The notes below the pieces were generated by a model. That model was not told where the DNA came from, made no database searches, and saw nothing but the letters and a program-made list of their open reading frames with translations. DNA of 64,000 nt from NCBI GenBank assembly GCA_027382625.1, contig JAJKFJ010022319.1:186001-250000 (forward strand), in the 5' to 3' direction. This document shows, piece by piece, positions 33,557 through 47,094 of this stretch (position 1 is the first letter of the stretch; each line of letters opens with the position of its first letter). Both the position numbers and the translations under genes were made by a program. The stretch is from Tetmemena sp. SeJ-2015 (lineage: Eukaryota > Ciliophora > Spirotrichea > Sporadotrichida > Oxytrichidae).

Positions 33557-34177
33557 TATTTAAAAAAATATATAAAAATATACAACTTTAATTATGAATT
33601 TATATTATAGAATAGTTTGTGTTTATAGAGAGAGCTTGTAAAGTGGAAAGCTGAGATGAAGGTAAAATATAATGGTAATACATTTTACAAAATATTTTAA
33701 TAATTCTTAGTTTAACTTGTACTTCTGTTTGATTAGAATAAAGTATTATAATCCATTTTGCTTATATAGTATTCTATTTAAAAATATTTTATAAATATAA
33801 AGATATAAAATTATTTAAGGAATATGGCCGACCAATTAAATCTGTTATAATTCATAAAAACTTGAAATTCATTCCACTATTCAATTTTAATTCTATTTAT
33901 TATAAATTTTAAAATAAATATAATGATTGGCATCAGTAAATTGTTCACTTCACAAACCTATCTTTCTTTCGATTTGCTCTATAGAATAAAATATAGTTTA
34001 AATTTAAATCACAAACTTTAATAAAAATTAAATCTATAAATTCTTCCATAATGTTTACATCTAATATTAAATAATTATTATAGTGTATTTACATTTGAAT
34101 ACAATTTGCTGTCATAACTTTCTACTAATTTTAAATATCAAAAGTTCTCTAAAATTATCCAGTGAAACCCCAACCTT
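33557..34177. other. AT-rich intergenic region upstream of EF2
   Basis: About 620 bp, very AT-rich, between the 5' end of EF2 and the 3' end of a histidine phosphatase gene. No recognisable gene or repeat. It should hold the EF2 promoter, but no motif stands out. Confidence 0.5.
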
Positions 34178-35354
34178 TCAATTAGGAGGGTTTTAATCTT
34201 AAAACTGTTCTTGCTATAAATCTTCTTCTACTTAAACTTTCTCTTCCTCGTGCCATCTTTATGACTGATCTTTATAGTCTAAATAAAATGTGTTAACTTT
34301 GTATTATTTTTGGAAGTCCAGACTTCTGGCTGCCTTATCACTTTTCTATTCATTTGAGAATTGCTATTTGAAGTGTTTGCAGCTTGAATCAGCCAAAAGC
34401 TTGGATCCCTTTTTAGTAATTCCAATTGCGCTAATACTGCAATAGTTAGAGTTATATTTGCTTCCTTCGTGAATTTGCGCAAAAGTGTTCACAAAGGCAG
34501 CGTGAGTCACTGCTATGTGCAAAATCTTATTCCCTTAGATGTCTAATAACTTCTCTGCTTAATACTTTTTAGTCAGATAAAAAATAAATACATACTCCCA
34601 ATCAATCAAAATTAGATGGCCTGTGAAATTCAGAGTTCTCTTCAAGCCTCCTCTATTTCCCTCAGGGAAGCATTTCATTATTTTATCGTACCAAATTCTA
34701 TAAAAGGAAATCTTAGAATTATAAATTTGTTCATCACTGTATTTGACTCCCGCTAAATATTTTTGAACAATTAATTCCTGTCTACTCTCAGCAGGTACTT
34801 TCCTCATGTATAGCTAGTCGATGAGAATTTGAAATATACTCTAAAATAAGATGGGATTAGAGTCAAAGTAGTAAGGGTTTAGCTTTTCGGAAAAGACATA
34901 GTTAATCCTTATCTCTTCCATTCCGATCTCTTTTGCAATATAAGCTGCAGTCATCATGCATCTTAAGAATGGAGAGGATTCTACTTTCACTTCTATGAAA
35001 GGCCCTTCTTTTTCAATGAAGTCTTTGAAGTACTTGCCAGTATGGACGGCTTAAGCTTTCCCTTCGTCAGTGATGGGAGGATCAAATTCAATGCCAGTGT
35101 CTTCAACCTTTTTCCAAGGTGAGTAGTCTGCTCTCTCTCCGTGCCTTACTAGGGCCACAATAGCTCTGAACTAGTCGGTATCTTTTTTCTATGGTCCCCA
35201 GATACTTTCCTTCACCTTTGGTTCCCAAACTTAAAACATACATCAATTTATAACTTTTCTTGATCTCCACTCCGCTACTTTCCATTAAATTGTCTAAGTA
35301 ATTACTATCTAATTCTTTATCAACTAATCTTAAAGTTATTTTAATCTGTGCCAA
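34178..35354 (-). CDS. Histidine phosphatase superfamily protein (copy 1)
   Basis: The catalytic RHG motif is seen in ALVRHGERADYSPWKK, then PPITDEGKAQAVHTGKYF and VESSPFLRCMMTAAYIAKE, with the second catalytic His in HIAVTHAAFVNTF. That is the fold in which the first His is phosphorylated during phosphoryl transfer. A Gln/charged tail ends QDQNPPN at TGA 34178-34180. Substrate is unknown; the family includes phosphoglycerate mutases and protein- or sugar-phosphatases. The start is uncertain: MAQIKITLRLVDKEL at 35354 with an IES before VWEPKVKESIWGPQ, or ATG at 35239. Tandem paralogue at 35395-36445. Confidence 0.85.
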
Positions 35355-35394
35355 AAATAAAGTGTTGAAATTTTAAAAAAGAATATCAATTCGT

Positions 35395-36445
35395 TCATTG
35401 ATGATGAGTCTTAACATGTGAATTATCTCCATCGAAAATTAGTTTGACACTCTAAAAGCTTTCATCTTAAATCTTGCTGCTTCCATTTTCTTAGGCTTTA
35501 TGAATATCATCTATATTTGCTTTTCTTGTTTGAGAATCTCAAAGCCTGATATTGCACAGTATTCCGGAAAGCTCGCTTTTCCACCATTTATAAATTAAAT
35601 TTAACCTGCTAAAGCATTCGACATGATATCCATGTGAGACTATCAAATGAAGGATTTTCTTCTCTTATAAATAAATGATTATCTCAGTTGGTTGAGAATA
35701 CTTTTCTACCAGTTAGTTGATGATTTCCTAAGTTCTTTCTTTGGCCTGCTTCTTATTCTCTGGATAAAGAGAGTCAAAGTCCTCGGGAATATCTTTCACT
35801 TCCACTTCATCTATTTCAAACAGCACCTTCTCCTTCAAATCTCAAAATATATTTCGAAGCTTAAATCTGCATCATTATAAGAAAGTAAGACAATTTGAGC
35901 ATCAGTCCAGAATCTGATATTGATATCCTCGAGAGGGTTGTGTCTGTAAAATGAGGCATCCAACCATTCTCTATACAGATAGTCCACGCTCATTTTTCTT
36001 AAGCCAAGAGCCTTCGCTATTTCGTGCGCAGTCTGCATTGTTCGTAAGAATGGAGACGTTTCCAGTATTACCTCATCAAACTATTAAAATTAAAGAAATC
36101 GTTAAATATATGGTTTTAATAAGCTATTTATTCATTTAACAAAAAATGTTTTGCTTAGAAAATTACTTTTACATATTAGCTATCTGAATTATTCAGAGTC
36201 AATATAAATTTCCCTAATTTTATGTAGTTTATAATATTGCTGCTTGATGTACTATTTAAGGAACTCTCCTGTCTCTCTAGCCTGATAAACTTAGATTGAA
36301 ATGTTTAAACTATAATTATTTGTTCTTATATTTGATGTCCCTCTTCAGTTAGAGGTGGGTCGTGAGGGACATCATATTAAATTTCCCTCTCTGGGAAATG
36401 ATCGGCCCTTGCGCCATGCCTTATCATGATGGCTTAACTGTTCAT
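35395..36445 (-). CDS. Histidine phosphatase superfamily protein (copy 2)
   Basis: Same family and strand as its downstream neighbour. ATG 36443-36445 begins MNSQAIMIRHGARADHFPE with the catalytic RHG; then PPLTEEGHQARETGEFLKQY across IES 36287-36336. Next come LETSPFLRTMQTAHEIAKA and MSVDYLYREWLDASFY, and the second catalytic His in LHLIVSHGYHVECFS. It ends with DNSHVKTHHQ at TGA 35395-35397. Gene order and similarity indicate tandem duplication followed by strong divergence. Further IESs lie near 36090-36160 and 35580-35600. Confidence 0.85.
36287..36336. other. IES in histidine phosphatase copy 2, pointer TGAT
   Basis: A 50-bp segment with TGAT at 36283-36286 and 36333-36336. Removal joins PPLTEEGHQ to ARETGEFLKQ. 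Confidence 0.85.
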
Positions 36446-36909
36446 AGATCTCTCAGCTTTGCTCTCACTGTTTATTGTTTCCGACTAGGATTAATGTTAA
36501 TGTTCCATTGGTATAAAATTGATTTAATTTTCAGTATAACAGCTGATTATGTAATAAATCTGACTAATTATAACTACTCATTCAATTTTTATATCTTTTT
36601 AAGCTTAATTAAAAATTTGCAAAGAATTTTAAAGAATATTTATTTTCATAACATACAAAATATTGTAAGTTTCTCTTAATTTTCTGAGTTAACGGACCAA
36701 AAACTAGTTTAATAGTTTAAGGATATTTATTTTAAATTAAGTTCCATACTCTATTAAATTAAAATTCAAAATCTTCACATTTACTTTTAATGAGATAGAA
36801 ACAATTGATAAATAATAGACAGAAGCATAGATTGTTTGAAGGTATAATATGGAACAAGGATAAATCCTAAATAGTTGATAATAAGATTTTAATTATAATA
36901 ATTGGGAAA
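36446..36909. other. AT-rich intergenic region between divergent genes
   Basis: About 460 bp separating the start of histidine phosphatase copy 2 (-) from the start of the K+ channel gene (+). Both upstream regions share it. No distinct motif seen. Confidence 0.5.
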
Positions 36910-39900
36910 ATGCAAGAAGCTGTTGACGTGCAAACTCACAAACAGACCGCAGATAATGATTATAACCCAGGCAACATGCCTTCCAAACTTAGTAGGATGA
37001 GCCATTCTTAACTCAAAATAATGAAATTTCACAAACTACCCACTTAAGTAGCGTGATATCGATTCTCTCTAATCCAACAATGAAGTTAGTAGCTAGGCTT
37101 CTAAACAGCTAGCAAATATTTTAAACAAACAGGGTCTCACAAATACGAAGGATTCAGATCAGTAGCCAAGAGAACTCTTTAGATCTGGTAGCAATCCTCC
37201 TCTTCTCAGAGGTGATACTCAAGATGGAGAAACTCTCACGCTTTCAAAGTCATAGTCATAAAATTAAAATCCAAAGAACGGAAAATCATTTGGATGGAGT
37301 TTCTTCTCAAGAAAATCAGTTATCATCCCTTCCACAGGGTAGAGCCATGATTTGCTAGTTAATAAGAGTAATAATATTTCGAGAAATTAAAATTTCTTGA
37401 AACCAGAAGATAAATCTTCCTCTGAGATAGCTTAAATAGATGGATCTTACACTAAACAATTCGAGTCTCCTCTATCTAAGATTTCTAGGTTTTTCAATAG
37501 AAAGAGCTCATAACTTCAATCGATTGCATCTCAAAACACCTCATATTGGTATTTTAGAGTTTGTTTGAAAGGAAATTTTATTTATCTTTAATTAATAGGT
37601 AGCTGAGTAAATAGAGTTTCCTAAGCTGGCTAAATCATAATCGACTTCTGATATGTTTAGAATTTAAGGATTGCATCACCATCATCATCACAATTCCCCT
37701 TTTGAAAATATGAGAGAGACAAAGCAAGAGGGAATACTCTATATTTATTCATTTAATGCTAGATAAGATAAGTGTTGACTAACTAGATCCTGATGCCATA
37801 GCAATCGTAAAGCCTAAAAGGCCAAAAGGACGATTGAGCAAACAGTAAATTGCATAAAAGCAGTAAGCGAAAAAGGAGACTGTTGACTATCTCCGCTAAG
37901 TCATTCAGCATCAAAGAAGAAAAACTGAGATCTTAATTATTCTATTGCTAAGATATTAACTGAGTATTTGGAGAATATTAAATCCAATCATATGCAGAAG
38001 CGACTATCGTAACTGAAAACTGTCAAGTCAAAGAGGAGTGAGAATAATTTGAACAGACACTTCCCTGTCTAGATTATGATCAATAACCAACCTGAATAGA
38101 CTTTTGTAAACAAAAAGCTCTCTTAAGATATCTAATCACCAGAGACTGATATATACTTTTGAAAATATTTTTAGGATAAATCAAGGAAAAAGTCTGTCAG
38201 ATTCTCAGAGGATGTTATTGAAAACCTTCAGTCTATGATCAATTCTGGAGCTAATGGCAAAAATAATCCTAACTTATTGAGCACAAAAGAAGGAGCAGAT
38301 CTGGCAATAAAATCAAGCTAACCGCCAAGCCTCAATTATATCTTTTGGGGATCAGCCTTTAGAGACTAGTGCTAGAAGAAAGACTATGCAAAACAAGTCA
38401 AGTACCTCAGATCTGACTAATGTCAGAGTTTTAGGAAAAATAATGGCAGAGGATCTTCTCCTCGAGGAAGTGGATTTATTAAGGACTTAATGGCTCAAAA
38501 GAGGACTTTTTCATTCAGCCATAATCCGAATAACATCAGCAAAAGATACAGCTTGTCAAGAATAGAAGCTCTGCAGCGAGAAATATAGCATCAGATTTCA
38601 GAAGAAAAGTCTCAATTTTCATCTAGTAGTGAGGAGGAGAATTTACCATATCCTTATAATGCTCTTCCAGAGTAGAATTGGATTGAACTAAAGCAGTAAC
38701 TAAGAAAAGTTAATGACATGCTAAGTAAAGCTGACAAAGATCATGTAATGGAAAAGCCTCTTGCAAAGCAAGTCCCTTTGCATATGAAGATATTTGCTGC
38801 TAGACTTCTTTCAATAAGCTAGAACAAATCAAATGGCAATCATTTGCAATTCAGCATTTTTTAATAAAAATTTGAAATTTCCATAGAATGACATTGAAGA
38901 TTATATTTTAAGATGATTAATCATCCATCGCTTCAAACAACTAAAGACTTCAATATTTCTATTAAGATTTTTACTTCTGAATGAGATAGGTTTGAGCGAA
39001 TTTTCAAAGTCTTAGGATGGAAAACTCTCAAGAGCAGCTTCCTCAGTAAATAAAAGACGCCTTAAGTCTCGGAAAACCATAGTAGATCCCTACTAGTGCA
39101 CTCCATCTGTCTAAAGAAAGTGGAGAAGATTGAGGAATGCTATCCTGATCATTGTGAGACTTTTAAAAATTCATCACCAGGTGATGATGTATGGAACTAG
39201 TGAGAAACTATTAGACATTAGCAGAGGAATTAGCAAAGTGAGAAACATGATGATACCTGAGAGAGGAAATACATAGATTCAGGATTTTAGCAAAGATTAA
39301 CCTGCAGACTGCTTAATTTGGAGACCTGATTCCATTCCTACTCGCGTATGGCAGTGCATATTGATTATCATGCTTCTCTACACTGCTACAGTGCTTCCTT
39401 ATAAGCTAGCATTAATAGATGACGATTTTTAGGCTTTATTCACTCTTGATACAGTCATAGATTTCATGTTTATCTTTGACATCTACGTCAACTTTAACAC
39501 TCATTATTTTTACACTCCAATTGAATTCAAAATAGACAATTACAATTTTGATAGAACCTAAATAGCTTCCAACTATCTCAAATCTTGGTTCTTAATAGAC
39601 TATATATATAATTTTGAGTTAAGACTGTATTGGAAGTGTGCCCATGAATTTAATCTAACAAGAGATTCTATAGACAGAGAATAAAGTAAAGGGAAAGGAG
39701 CTTATTAGAATAATCAGACTACCTAGATTGTATAGACTTGTTAGAATTGTCAAAGTATTTAAAAATTTCAAGTCTAGCTTTGTGTTTAACAAGATCATGC
39801 AATTCTTAAAATATTTTATATTTGACCTTTTTAAAAGATTCTTCAAGTTTAATCCGTCTGCTATGAGACTTATGAGATTACTCATCATTGTTTTGGTATT

Positions 39901-42900
39901 TGTTCATTTGATTGGATGCTTATGGATATTGACTGAAATTTTAATTTATTAAATATGAGAAAATTATGTAGTATCTCCATAAATAAATTAGCTATTCGAG
40001 AAAAATAATTCTTAGTTTTAATACAAATCCCATATTGTAATTTTTATTGCCTTCCGTTTTAGATTTTTTCTTTTATCATTTAAGGAGGGAGGAAATATAG
40101 TGAAAAAGGAAAACAGTAGTCAGATCTTAATATAAGGTAGGTAGTTATGTATGCTTGGAAATCGATTTGATACAAAACTTCTCCTTCTTCAAGTTAAGCA
40201 TTTAAAGCAAAAAAATGAGAGAATGACCGCCTGATGAAGTTTGGAAACTATTTAGTATTATGAAGAAGCCTGTAAATAACTCAGTTCGTTTTCTAAAATG
40301 CTACTAAAATTCTCCTTGATTGAGAATGATTTATGATTTTAAAATTATTTAACTTCTATTTGGGAATAAAAATATCTTATTAATTTGACTGCAACTTTAA
40401 GCGATGAGATTAACACAACTTGGATCTATAGAAACAATCTTCAAGATGCAGATAATTATTCTATTTACCTAGCTGCAGTTTATTGGGCCTTTTAGACTCT
40501 ACTTACAGTCGGATATGGCGACATCTAAGCAGAGACAAATTCTGAGTTAGTTGTTGCAGTTGTTTGGATGCTCCTGGGAACTAAATTCAATTAAATTTGA
40601 GTCACTCCATTTTTATTAATTAGATATTGAGTATATTTTGATAATTTAAACTTTCTTCTACTCTTTGACAATTGGTAATTTGACCACAGTGATTTCAAAC
40701 ACAAATACCCGCCAGTCCCAAATTAATGACAAGCTGAGTATTCTTAATTAGTTCTGCAAAGAGACTTAATTAGACAGAGCACTCACTCATAAACTCAGAG
40801 GTGCCATCACCTATATCACAATCATAATGAGTTAGATTGATAGATAAATTTTAACTATTCACGATAAAGAACTTTGCTTGGGCAGATAAGATCAAAATAT
40901 TTGAGGAACTTCCTCCAAACATAAAGAGTGAGATAGCTGTAGAGATGCATTAAGGTATAATCAAGAAAATTAGATTCTTTGACGATAAGGATAATAACCT
41001 TATTGGCTCAATAGTGCCACTACTCACTCCAGTCAAAATTTACAGACATGAAATTATATACAAGAAGAATCATCATCCTAACGCTATATTCTTCATAACT
41101 CAAGGAAGAGTCTCCTTCTTCATTGAGAGAAAGAATATTTCTTTTAAGGATATGATTAAATAAATTTGTCAATAATTAAATAATTAATACTATGATCGAA
41201 GGGTGTTACTTTGGAGATATCGAAATAATCTTCAAAAGGAAGAGAAAATTTACTGTAATATCTGCTGTTGATTCAAAATCCCATAATATGTTTAAAAAAT
41301 GAGAGTAAGTTGTGTTTAATTAACTTAAAATATTTCTTGTAAATATGACAGTATATATCTATCTCAGTTTCATTTTGACTTATAGGCATGGATATAATCA
41401 CCTTTATTCAAAGTTAAGCCTCTAACATTAATACTTCCTCGTAAAAATTTGAGAGTGAAGGTAATAGACTTTACTAAGTAATTTTATTAAAATAATCTGA
41501 AATTTATTTGCTACTAGCTTATACAGGAGAGTTGGATAGAGTAGAGATATGTTTAAATATAGTGATTAGGCAATGGTGGGTTTCAAACTTCTATGCAATA
41601 GATATTCGAAAATTTGAATTGATTTTTATTATCAAATTTTTCAGTATTTATTCTGACTTCCTAACTCTTTCTAAAAATATTTTTGAAGAGAAAATCATAA
41701 AAGACTATCCAGAAATTTACGAGGAAATGGCTGTCGTTGCATATGAAAGAGAAAAAAGAATTAGAGATGCCAAGAAAAAGGCTCTCATTGAATACAAGAA
41801 CTGGAAATAATAACAAGCCGATAATTTAATGACTGAATAGGAAGAAGATGAATTTGTCATTTTATTAAAAAAAGTTCTTTACTTATTGTCATAGATGAGG
41901 CAGATATCTTCAAGCTGATTAATGACAATAAAGGTGCTTAATTATATTTGCATTTAGTTTAAAGGCCTTTCAGAAGTAACAAGTGATAATCAGCTAGAAA
42001 ACAGTTAAAGTGCTTCACCACCCATGCACCTAGGTGATAAAATGCTACAAGCAGTAGGCTTAAAGAGGGAGCTTAGTCGTATTAATGAATCCTTCGAGTA
42101 GGAGAATTCTGTGTCTAAAGGAAGCTAAAGCAGTTTCAATCAGTCAAAGCAAAGCATAGGGTATTAAGGTATCGGTGGGCCAAAGAAAGGTATTCTCAAG
42201 AAGATCAAGCTTGTAGTGAAAACCTAGGGTGAAGGCGGGTAGGATTAGAACAATTCCATGATTTAAAAGAAGTAGAACTTTGAAGTTGCTTACATCAAAG
42301 ATTAGGAGCCAGTAGAATAAAAACTCCCTCTTATGAACAATCCAGCTTATGAATAAGAGGAAAAGAGATTCAGTTTCCCTAGCCTCAAATTCAGTCGCTT
42401 ATAAAGATTTAATTTTGATTTAAGAGCTTGATGAGTTGAAAAGAGAGAGCACGATAACTTCAAAGTCCTATGGCTATTAACAGAAGAAGCTTTAAAGTCA
42501 GAACTCTTAGAAGTCAAGGCATATTTAGAAAAGTATAGGCTCTAATCTCACAATAGAAAAGAGAAACTCTATATTCCAACATGATTCACGCATTTCTTCA
42601 ACCAGAGGATTAAGAAATGAAAAGTACCTCTCTCCAAACATAGGAGCAATCTTCAAAGCTAATCAGAATACTTCTTTTTCAAAGACTCTTAATGAAGATG
42701 ACGAGGAGATTATAAGCAAAATGAGATCTAGCAAAAAGTTAGGAAGAATTTCAAAGAGCAACTTGAATAAACTGATCTTGAAGCAGCAGAGATCGCAAGA
42801 TGATGATGAGGAAATAGAGAGCCTAGAGAAATTGAAAAAGAAGCACAGCTTCCTTCCTCGCAGGTCTAAGACTGGCATTGATCCACCCACAAAGATCCTT

Positions 42901-44460
42901 TCTAAGAGAGATGTTTCTAAATTCAAAAAGCAGGCTTAGAAACACTTATAAACTTCAGCTAGAAAATAAGAGATGCAAGCAAGGATTAAGAATTCAGGAC
43001 GCTCAAATGTGATTTTTGATCAATCCTCCAAGCCTTCTTCAGATTCGTCTTCCTCTTCTTCCTCATCTTCATCTTTCGACACTTCAATAAACTCATCTTC
43101 GTAGAGCGATGATTAGGTAAATGTCAAAGAAACCAAGACTGCCTAGAGAGGAAATTTAGTAAAGAGGAAAAATATCGAATCAGATGACTCAAGTGTGAGT
43201 GGGAAAGTAACAGATACTGTTAAGTCGAAAGAATACCCAAACGTAAAATCTGCTCTAATAGTTATTATTCTATATATCTGGACTAAATTAGAGAGGGCTA
43301 AGATTCAACGAAAGTATAAAGTCCTTCAGATCAAAATCCACTCATCATCAACAGATAATTTATACAATCTCTTATATTTATAAAATTCCTGGGAAAAAGA
43401 AATCTAAGAGAGAGTCAAGTAAAGTCTCTAATAGGCAAGAACTAGATGAATAGAGCAGAAAGCCTAAAATATTGCTAGATGAGAAAAAACTTAATATGAG
43501 GTCGGAAACTTTGCAAAATATAAAGCATAAGATATCAGACAAATTTAATGTCAAAGATCTGCTGAGGCTAAACACTTAAACTGCAACTCTCAATATTTTC
43601 TCTATTTTTAATGAGCAGAAGAACCTTGCTCAGACTGATTTGGTTTTACCGAGTGTTCAGTTTTCATAAAGTGGAAACCCAAGAAAGTTAAGCCCTTCTC
43701 ATAAACTACCAAGTTAATTCAATAGCATAGTTTAAAACAGCAGTAGACAATAGATAAATACAGAGCCAGTTTCCTAAAGTGGTCACTAGAATGCTCATAA
43801 TATGCAGTATTCTCAATCTAAGTTCAAGATTAATTAGAAGATAGATTAACTTAGAAGAGAGTCGCAAGGTTCAGACATTAAGAATCACCTCTTTGGAAAT
43901 CAAGAATTCTAAGTTCCAAAGAAGAAGGAAAATCGATTAACTGATCCATAGAGTAAGAAAATTCAATCTATTAAGTAAGATAAGAATGAATAAAACTCAC
44001 AGATATCTCCATTTGAGAGAAATAATGCGAGGAATTAAATGGAAGAGTTTAAGTATGGTCAAGATCGAAAGTTAGATACCGAATTAGATGAGTCTGATCT
44101 AGAAGATTGGAATGAAGATGAAAAAAATCTAGACAAGATGAGTAGGAACCTTTAAAAGGATATGGATAGATTGTCTACAAAGTTACAAAAGCAGACTTTA
44201 TCTCAGAGGAGAAGAGAATATATATTAGATATCTTCTTTTAAGGAGTTTAGAGCACAAGATAGATAACATTGGGGATAAAATAAACACCCTAATTGGATA
44301 ATTGGTAATCATTAAGGAAAACATGCAGCTAGATGATGATGCAAGCATGTATGGAGCAGTTGAAAATTTTGCATTCTAGTAATTTATCGGGAATTAAACA
44401 CAGCTAAAGTCAAATAAGTAATAAATGAAAGAAGCTATTGACCCTTAATCTCATGTATGA
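36910..44460 (+). CDS. Cyclic-nucleotide-binding voltage-gated K+ channel, large
   Basis: A six-transmembrane channel of the CNG/HCN/EAG superclass. ATG 36910 starts a long Gln/Ser-rich cytoplasmic N-terminus (to ~39250). S1 is CILIIMLLYTATVLPYKLAL, followed by FTLDTVIDFMFIFDIYVNF (S2). The S4 voltage sensor IIRLPRLYRLVRIVKVFK has basic residues at every third position, and S5 contains LIIVLVFVHLIGCLWIL. The pore helix and K+ filter read WAFQTLLTVGYGDI. The cyclic-nucleotide-binding domain runs from FEELPPNIKSEIAVEM to GRVSFFIERKN and CYFGDIEIIFKRKRKF. A long charged C-terminus follows, with a Ser-rich run, to TGA 44458-44460. Ciliates have many such channels, which set membrane excitability for swimming. 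The 456-bp IES 39936-40391 sits between S5 and the pore. Confidence 0.9.
39936..40391. other. Long IES in K+ channel (456 bp), pointer TTGACTG
   Basis: A 7-bp direct repeat TTGACTG at 39929-39935 and 40385-40391. Removal joins GCLWILT to ATLSDEINTTWIYRN, making the S5-pore linker continuous. The inside is AT-rich with no gene. Confidence 0.92.
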
Positions 44461-44632
44461 AGGAAATCTTTTATAAGTATTTGAAAAGTTTAAGTTATGT
44501 TCTGATTTTTTAGAAATTTAAATATTCAAAAATGATGATTGAAAGGATAAATTGACTTCGTGTATCTTAGAAATATAAATCAAAACTAGCAGAAGAACTA
44601 ATTTTCAGTTACAAAGAACTATAAGCACAATA

Positions 44633-45634
44633 ATGGTCGTGAAGGTATTCGTTGAAATGATCCCAGAGGATCAGCAATTGCACAATCAACAAGAGGGAGA
44701 CATGGAAATGCTCGAAGATGGTCAGTAGCAAGCAAGAGCAAACTTAATGGTGAGAGTGAAGAACACAGATACCCTAGAGGAGTATCATGGAAGGCGCTAC
44801 CTTGAGCCTCACTTTTTGGACAAGCTCAACAAATGGATCAAGAAGGGGAAGTATCAAGTAGATCTACTCAATAACAACCACGAGATGCAACTCAGAGTAG
44901 AGATATTCAACTTCCATCTCACATAACAACCTAAGACTGAGATCGAAAAGCTAAAGCAGGAGCTATGCCAAATGCGCAAAGAGAATCAAAGAATCAGAGG
45001 AGAGTAAAAGTTATTCAGACACTACTTCCTCAACATGTGGAAGGGAGATAGGTGCAGGCAATACCTCTCTGATAAGCCAGAGCTAAGACTTGAATTGATT
45101 GAGTCTTGTCAGAATCTCTACGATTAGAGTGAAGCAACTGGAGTGATCATGGAAGAATTTGGATCTAAAGGATATTACCTTAACTTCCTCTCAAGCAAAG
45201 TCCATGGTGCTCTTGAATAGGCTTAGAATATCTATGCCTTAAATGGTGGCTCAACTCTTGGAGGCACAACTGCAGGTGGTCCTGCTCCAACAGCCGGATT
45301 TGGTTCTACTCTCGGTGGACCAACTTAAACTGGAACTCTCGGAGGCCCTTCATCCATTAATACTTTCACAGGAAACTCCTTCGCTGGCCAATCCTCCAAT
45401 AATCCAATTGGCAGAGATCTGATCACTTCTCTTTGTGAACTTGTGGAGCAGACTAATGGAAGATATGTGGAGGTCTTCATCCTTGGAGGAGCTTACTAGT
45501 ACAAGAAGGCAAAATTAGATCTGCAGAAGTTCCTGAATCAAGAAGCTGATGTCTATTCCTTGGTACAAATCAATCTTCCTATCGAGGATACTACTACTTA
45601 CACCGTCTTCGTACCTAAGAGACTGCACTTATGA
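44633..45634 (+). CDS. Unknown protein with central Gly/Thr-rich repeat, 333 aa
   Basis: A continuous frame from ATG 44633 to TGA 45632-45634 with no IES. Residues ~1-80 are acidic and charged, ~80-130 a basic coiled coil (TEIEKLKQELCQMRKENQR). Then comes a Gly/Thr/Pro-rich spacer with LGG units (STLGG, GSTLGGP, GTLGGPS), and a C-terminal globular part (DLITSLCELVEQTNGRYVEV). Codons are GC-richer than neighbours, suggesting good expression. No family recognised. Confidence 0.8.
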
Positions 45635-45752
45635 GGATAAATATTATCTTGATCTCTTTATACTTGATAACAATTAATTTCATTCATTCGAATTCTATTC
45701 AGGTATTATTATAAATTATATAAATTGACATAAATTGGTTGGGACTTCATAT

Positions 45753-47028
45753 TCATTGCCTTAAATCTACCTTCTCTAATTTACTTTTGCCCTGACCCTC
45801 CATTAGAATGACTGATTTGATTTTATTGAGTTACTACTACTCCTTCTTAGCCTGCTCTTTAACTAATTTTGTGTATTGAGAACTCTCCATAGTGAGTTAT
45901 TCTGTGCCTGTTACCTCTCCTTCTTCGTACTCTATCTTCTATTGAGTTTTCTTCATGGCTAGCAATAGATTTCTCCTTGACATTTCATCCAAGTCGTTTT
46001 CTTAGTTCATTAAAAATTGTATATAGACACTTATGGAAAATTCTCATTGTGATAGTGACAGTGATTAGAATGAAGAGAGAGAAGAACAAACTTATTATAG
46101 CGAAAGGAGGCACCTTAATCTTGTCCAGAGTCTTTGCTCCCTCTACCTTCAAATTTTTCATGCCATGCCTGTCAATGTTCCTGTAACTCATTGGCAAATT
46201 TGCGTTCAATAAGTTATGATACATATTTTGTAGAGTTTATTTAATTTCTCGATTGTTAGTAAGATGCTGATATCTATATCTCCTTAGGAACTTCTCCTCA
46301 TTCAAGTAAATGATGCCTTTATGAATTTAACTTTAAATTATATTTGATTGTAGTCATAAGCCTTTTCTTCTCCAGGTACTCCATATTTCTTTTCCCAGTC
46401 ATCTGAGTTTTCCCTTTTACCCTCGCCTGCATTTTCTGGTCTCCTTGATTTAAATTTCCTATTGATTTGCTCTGCAGGTGTTTCATAGGTCTCTGCTGCT
46501 TTCCTCCTCGCCTCTTTCAAAGCTTAAATCCCTCAATTATCTTCTAATGGTAAAAGTTATTATAAATTCGTAGTTAAGTGAAAATGATAAAGAGACGCTA
46601 GAGTAAATAATTTTGAAATTAGGAACTAGTCTCATATAATAGTCTATTTGGTATGTCGATAGTTAAATGGGTGATAGTGACTGGCTATTAATATCAAACC
46701 ATTCATTAATAAATTGAGAGAAAAGCCTCTCACATAAATATATTGCATAATATAGAGAAACTTAAATTTGAAGTCTCTCGCTTTAAATTATTAATAACTT
46801 TAAATTATATCTGGTAGACATCCGACTGGGTTGAGGGAACAGTGACTAATTAATAAGTTCATACCTGCCGCCTCTTATAATTGAGAAAACTTTATTAGTC
46901 GCTTGTTTATTTATTCCATAAATAGGAGCATTCAAATCTTTATCAGCTTATATTATTCCTTAGTAGTAGTGTTATGATCTAATATCTTCATAGTAATTTT
47001 TTTTAAAAGATAAAAGTGAAAATATCAT
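45753..47028 (-). CDS. Unknown conserved-looking protein
   Basis: The minus strand carries DLNAPIYGINKQATNKVF, then across a presumed IES KEARRKAAETYETPAEQ and ENSDDWEKKYGVPGEEK. After another break come MSYRNIDRHGMKNLKVEG and TLDKIKVPPF. A ~130-bp IES (45990-46120, a pseudo-membrane segment when translated) is followed by DLDEMSRRNLLLAMKK and a coiled-coil tail to TGA 45753-45755. ATG 47026-47028 is a possible start. The sharp motif style suggests a conserved protein but I cannot name it. Confidence 0.55.
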
Positions 47029-47094
47029 TTTTGTTAATCTCAGACGCAGTATTAAACTTTTACCTTAATAGAATTATAAATTTATTGATTATAG

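Noticed and set aside
45990..46120. Apparent transmembrane segment (FFSLFILITVTITMRIF) in the minus-strand gene
   Set aside because: It lies between two frames of one soluble protein and its removal joins KVPPF to DLDEMSRR. It is the translation of an IES, not a membrane helix.
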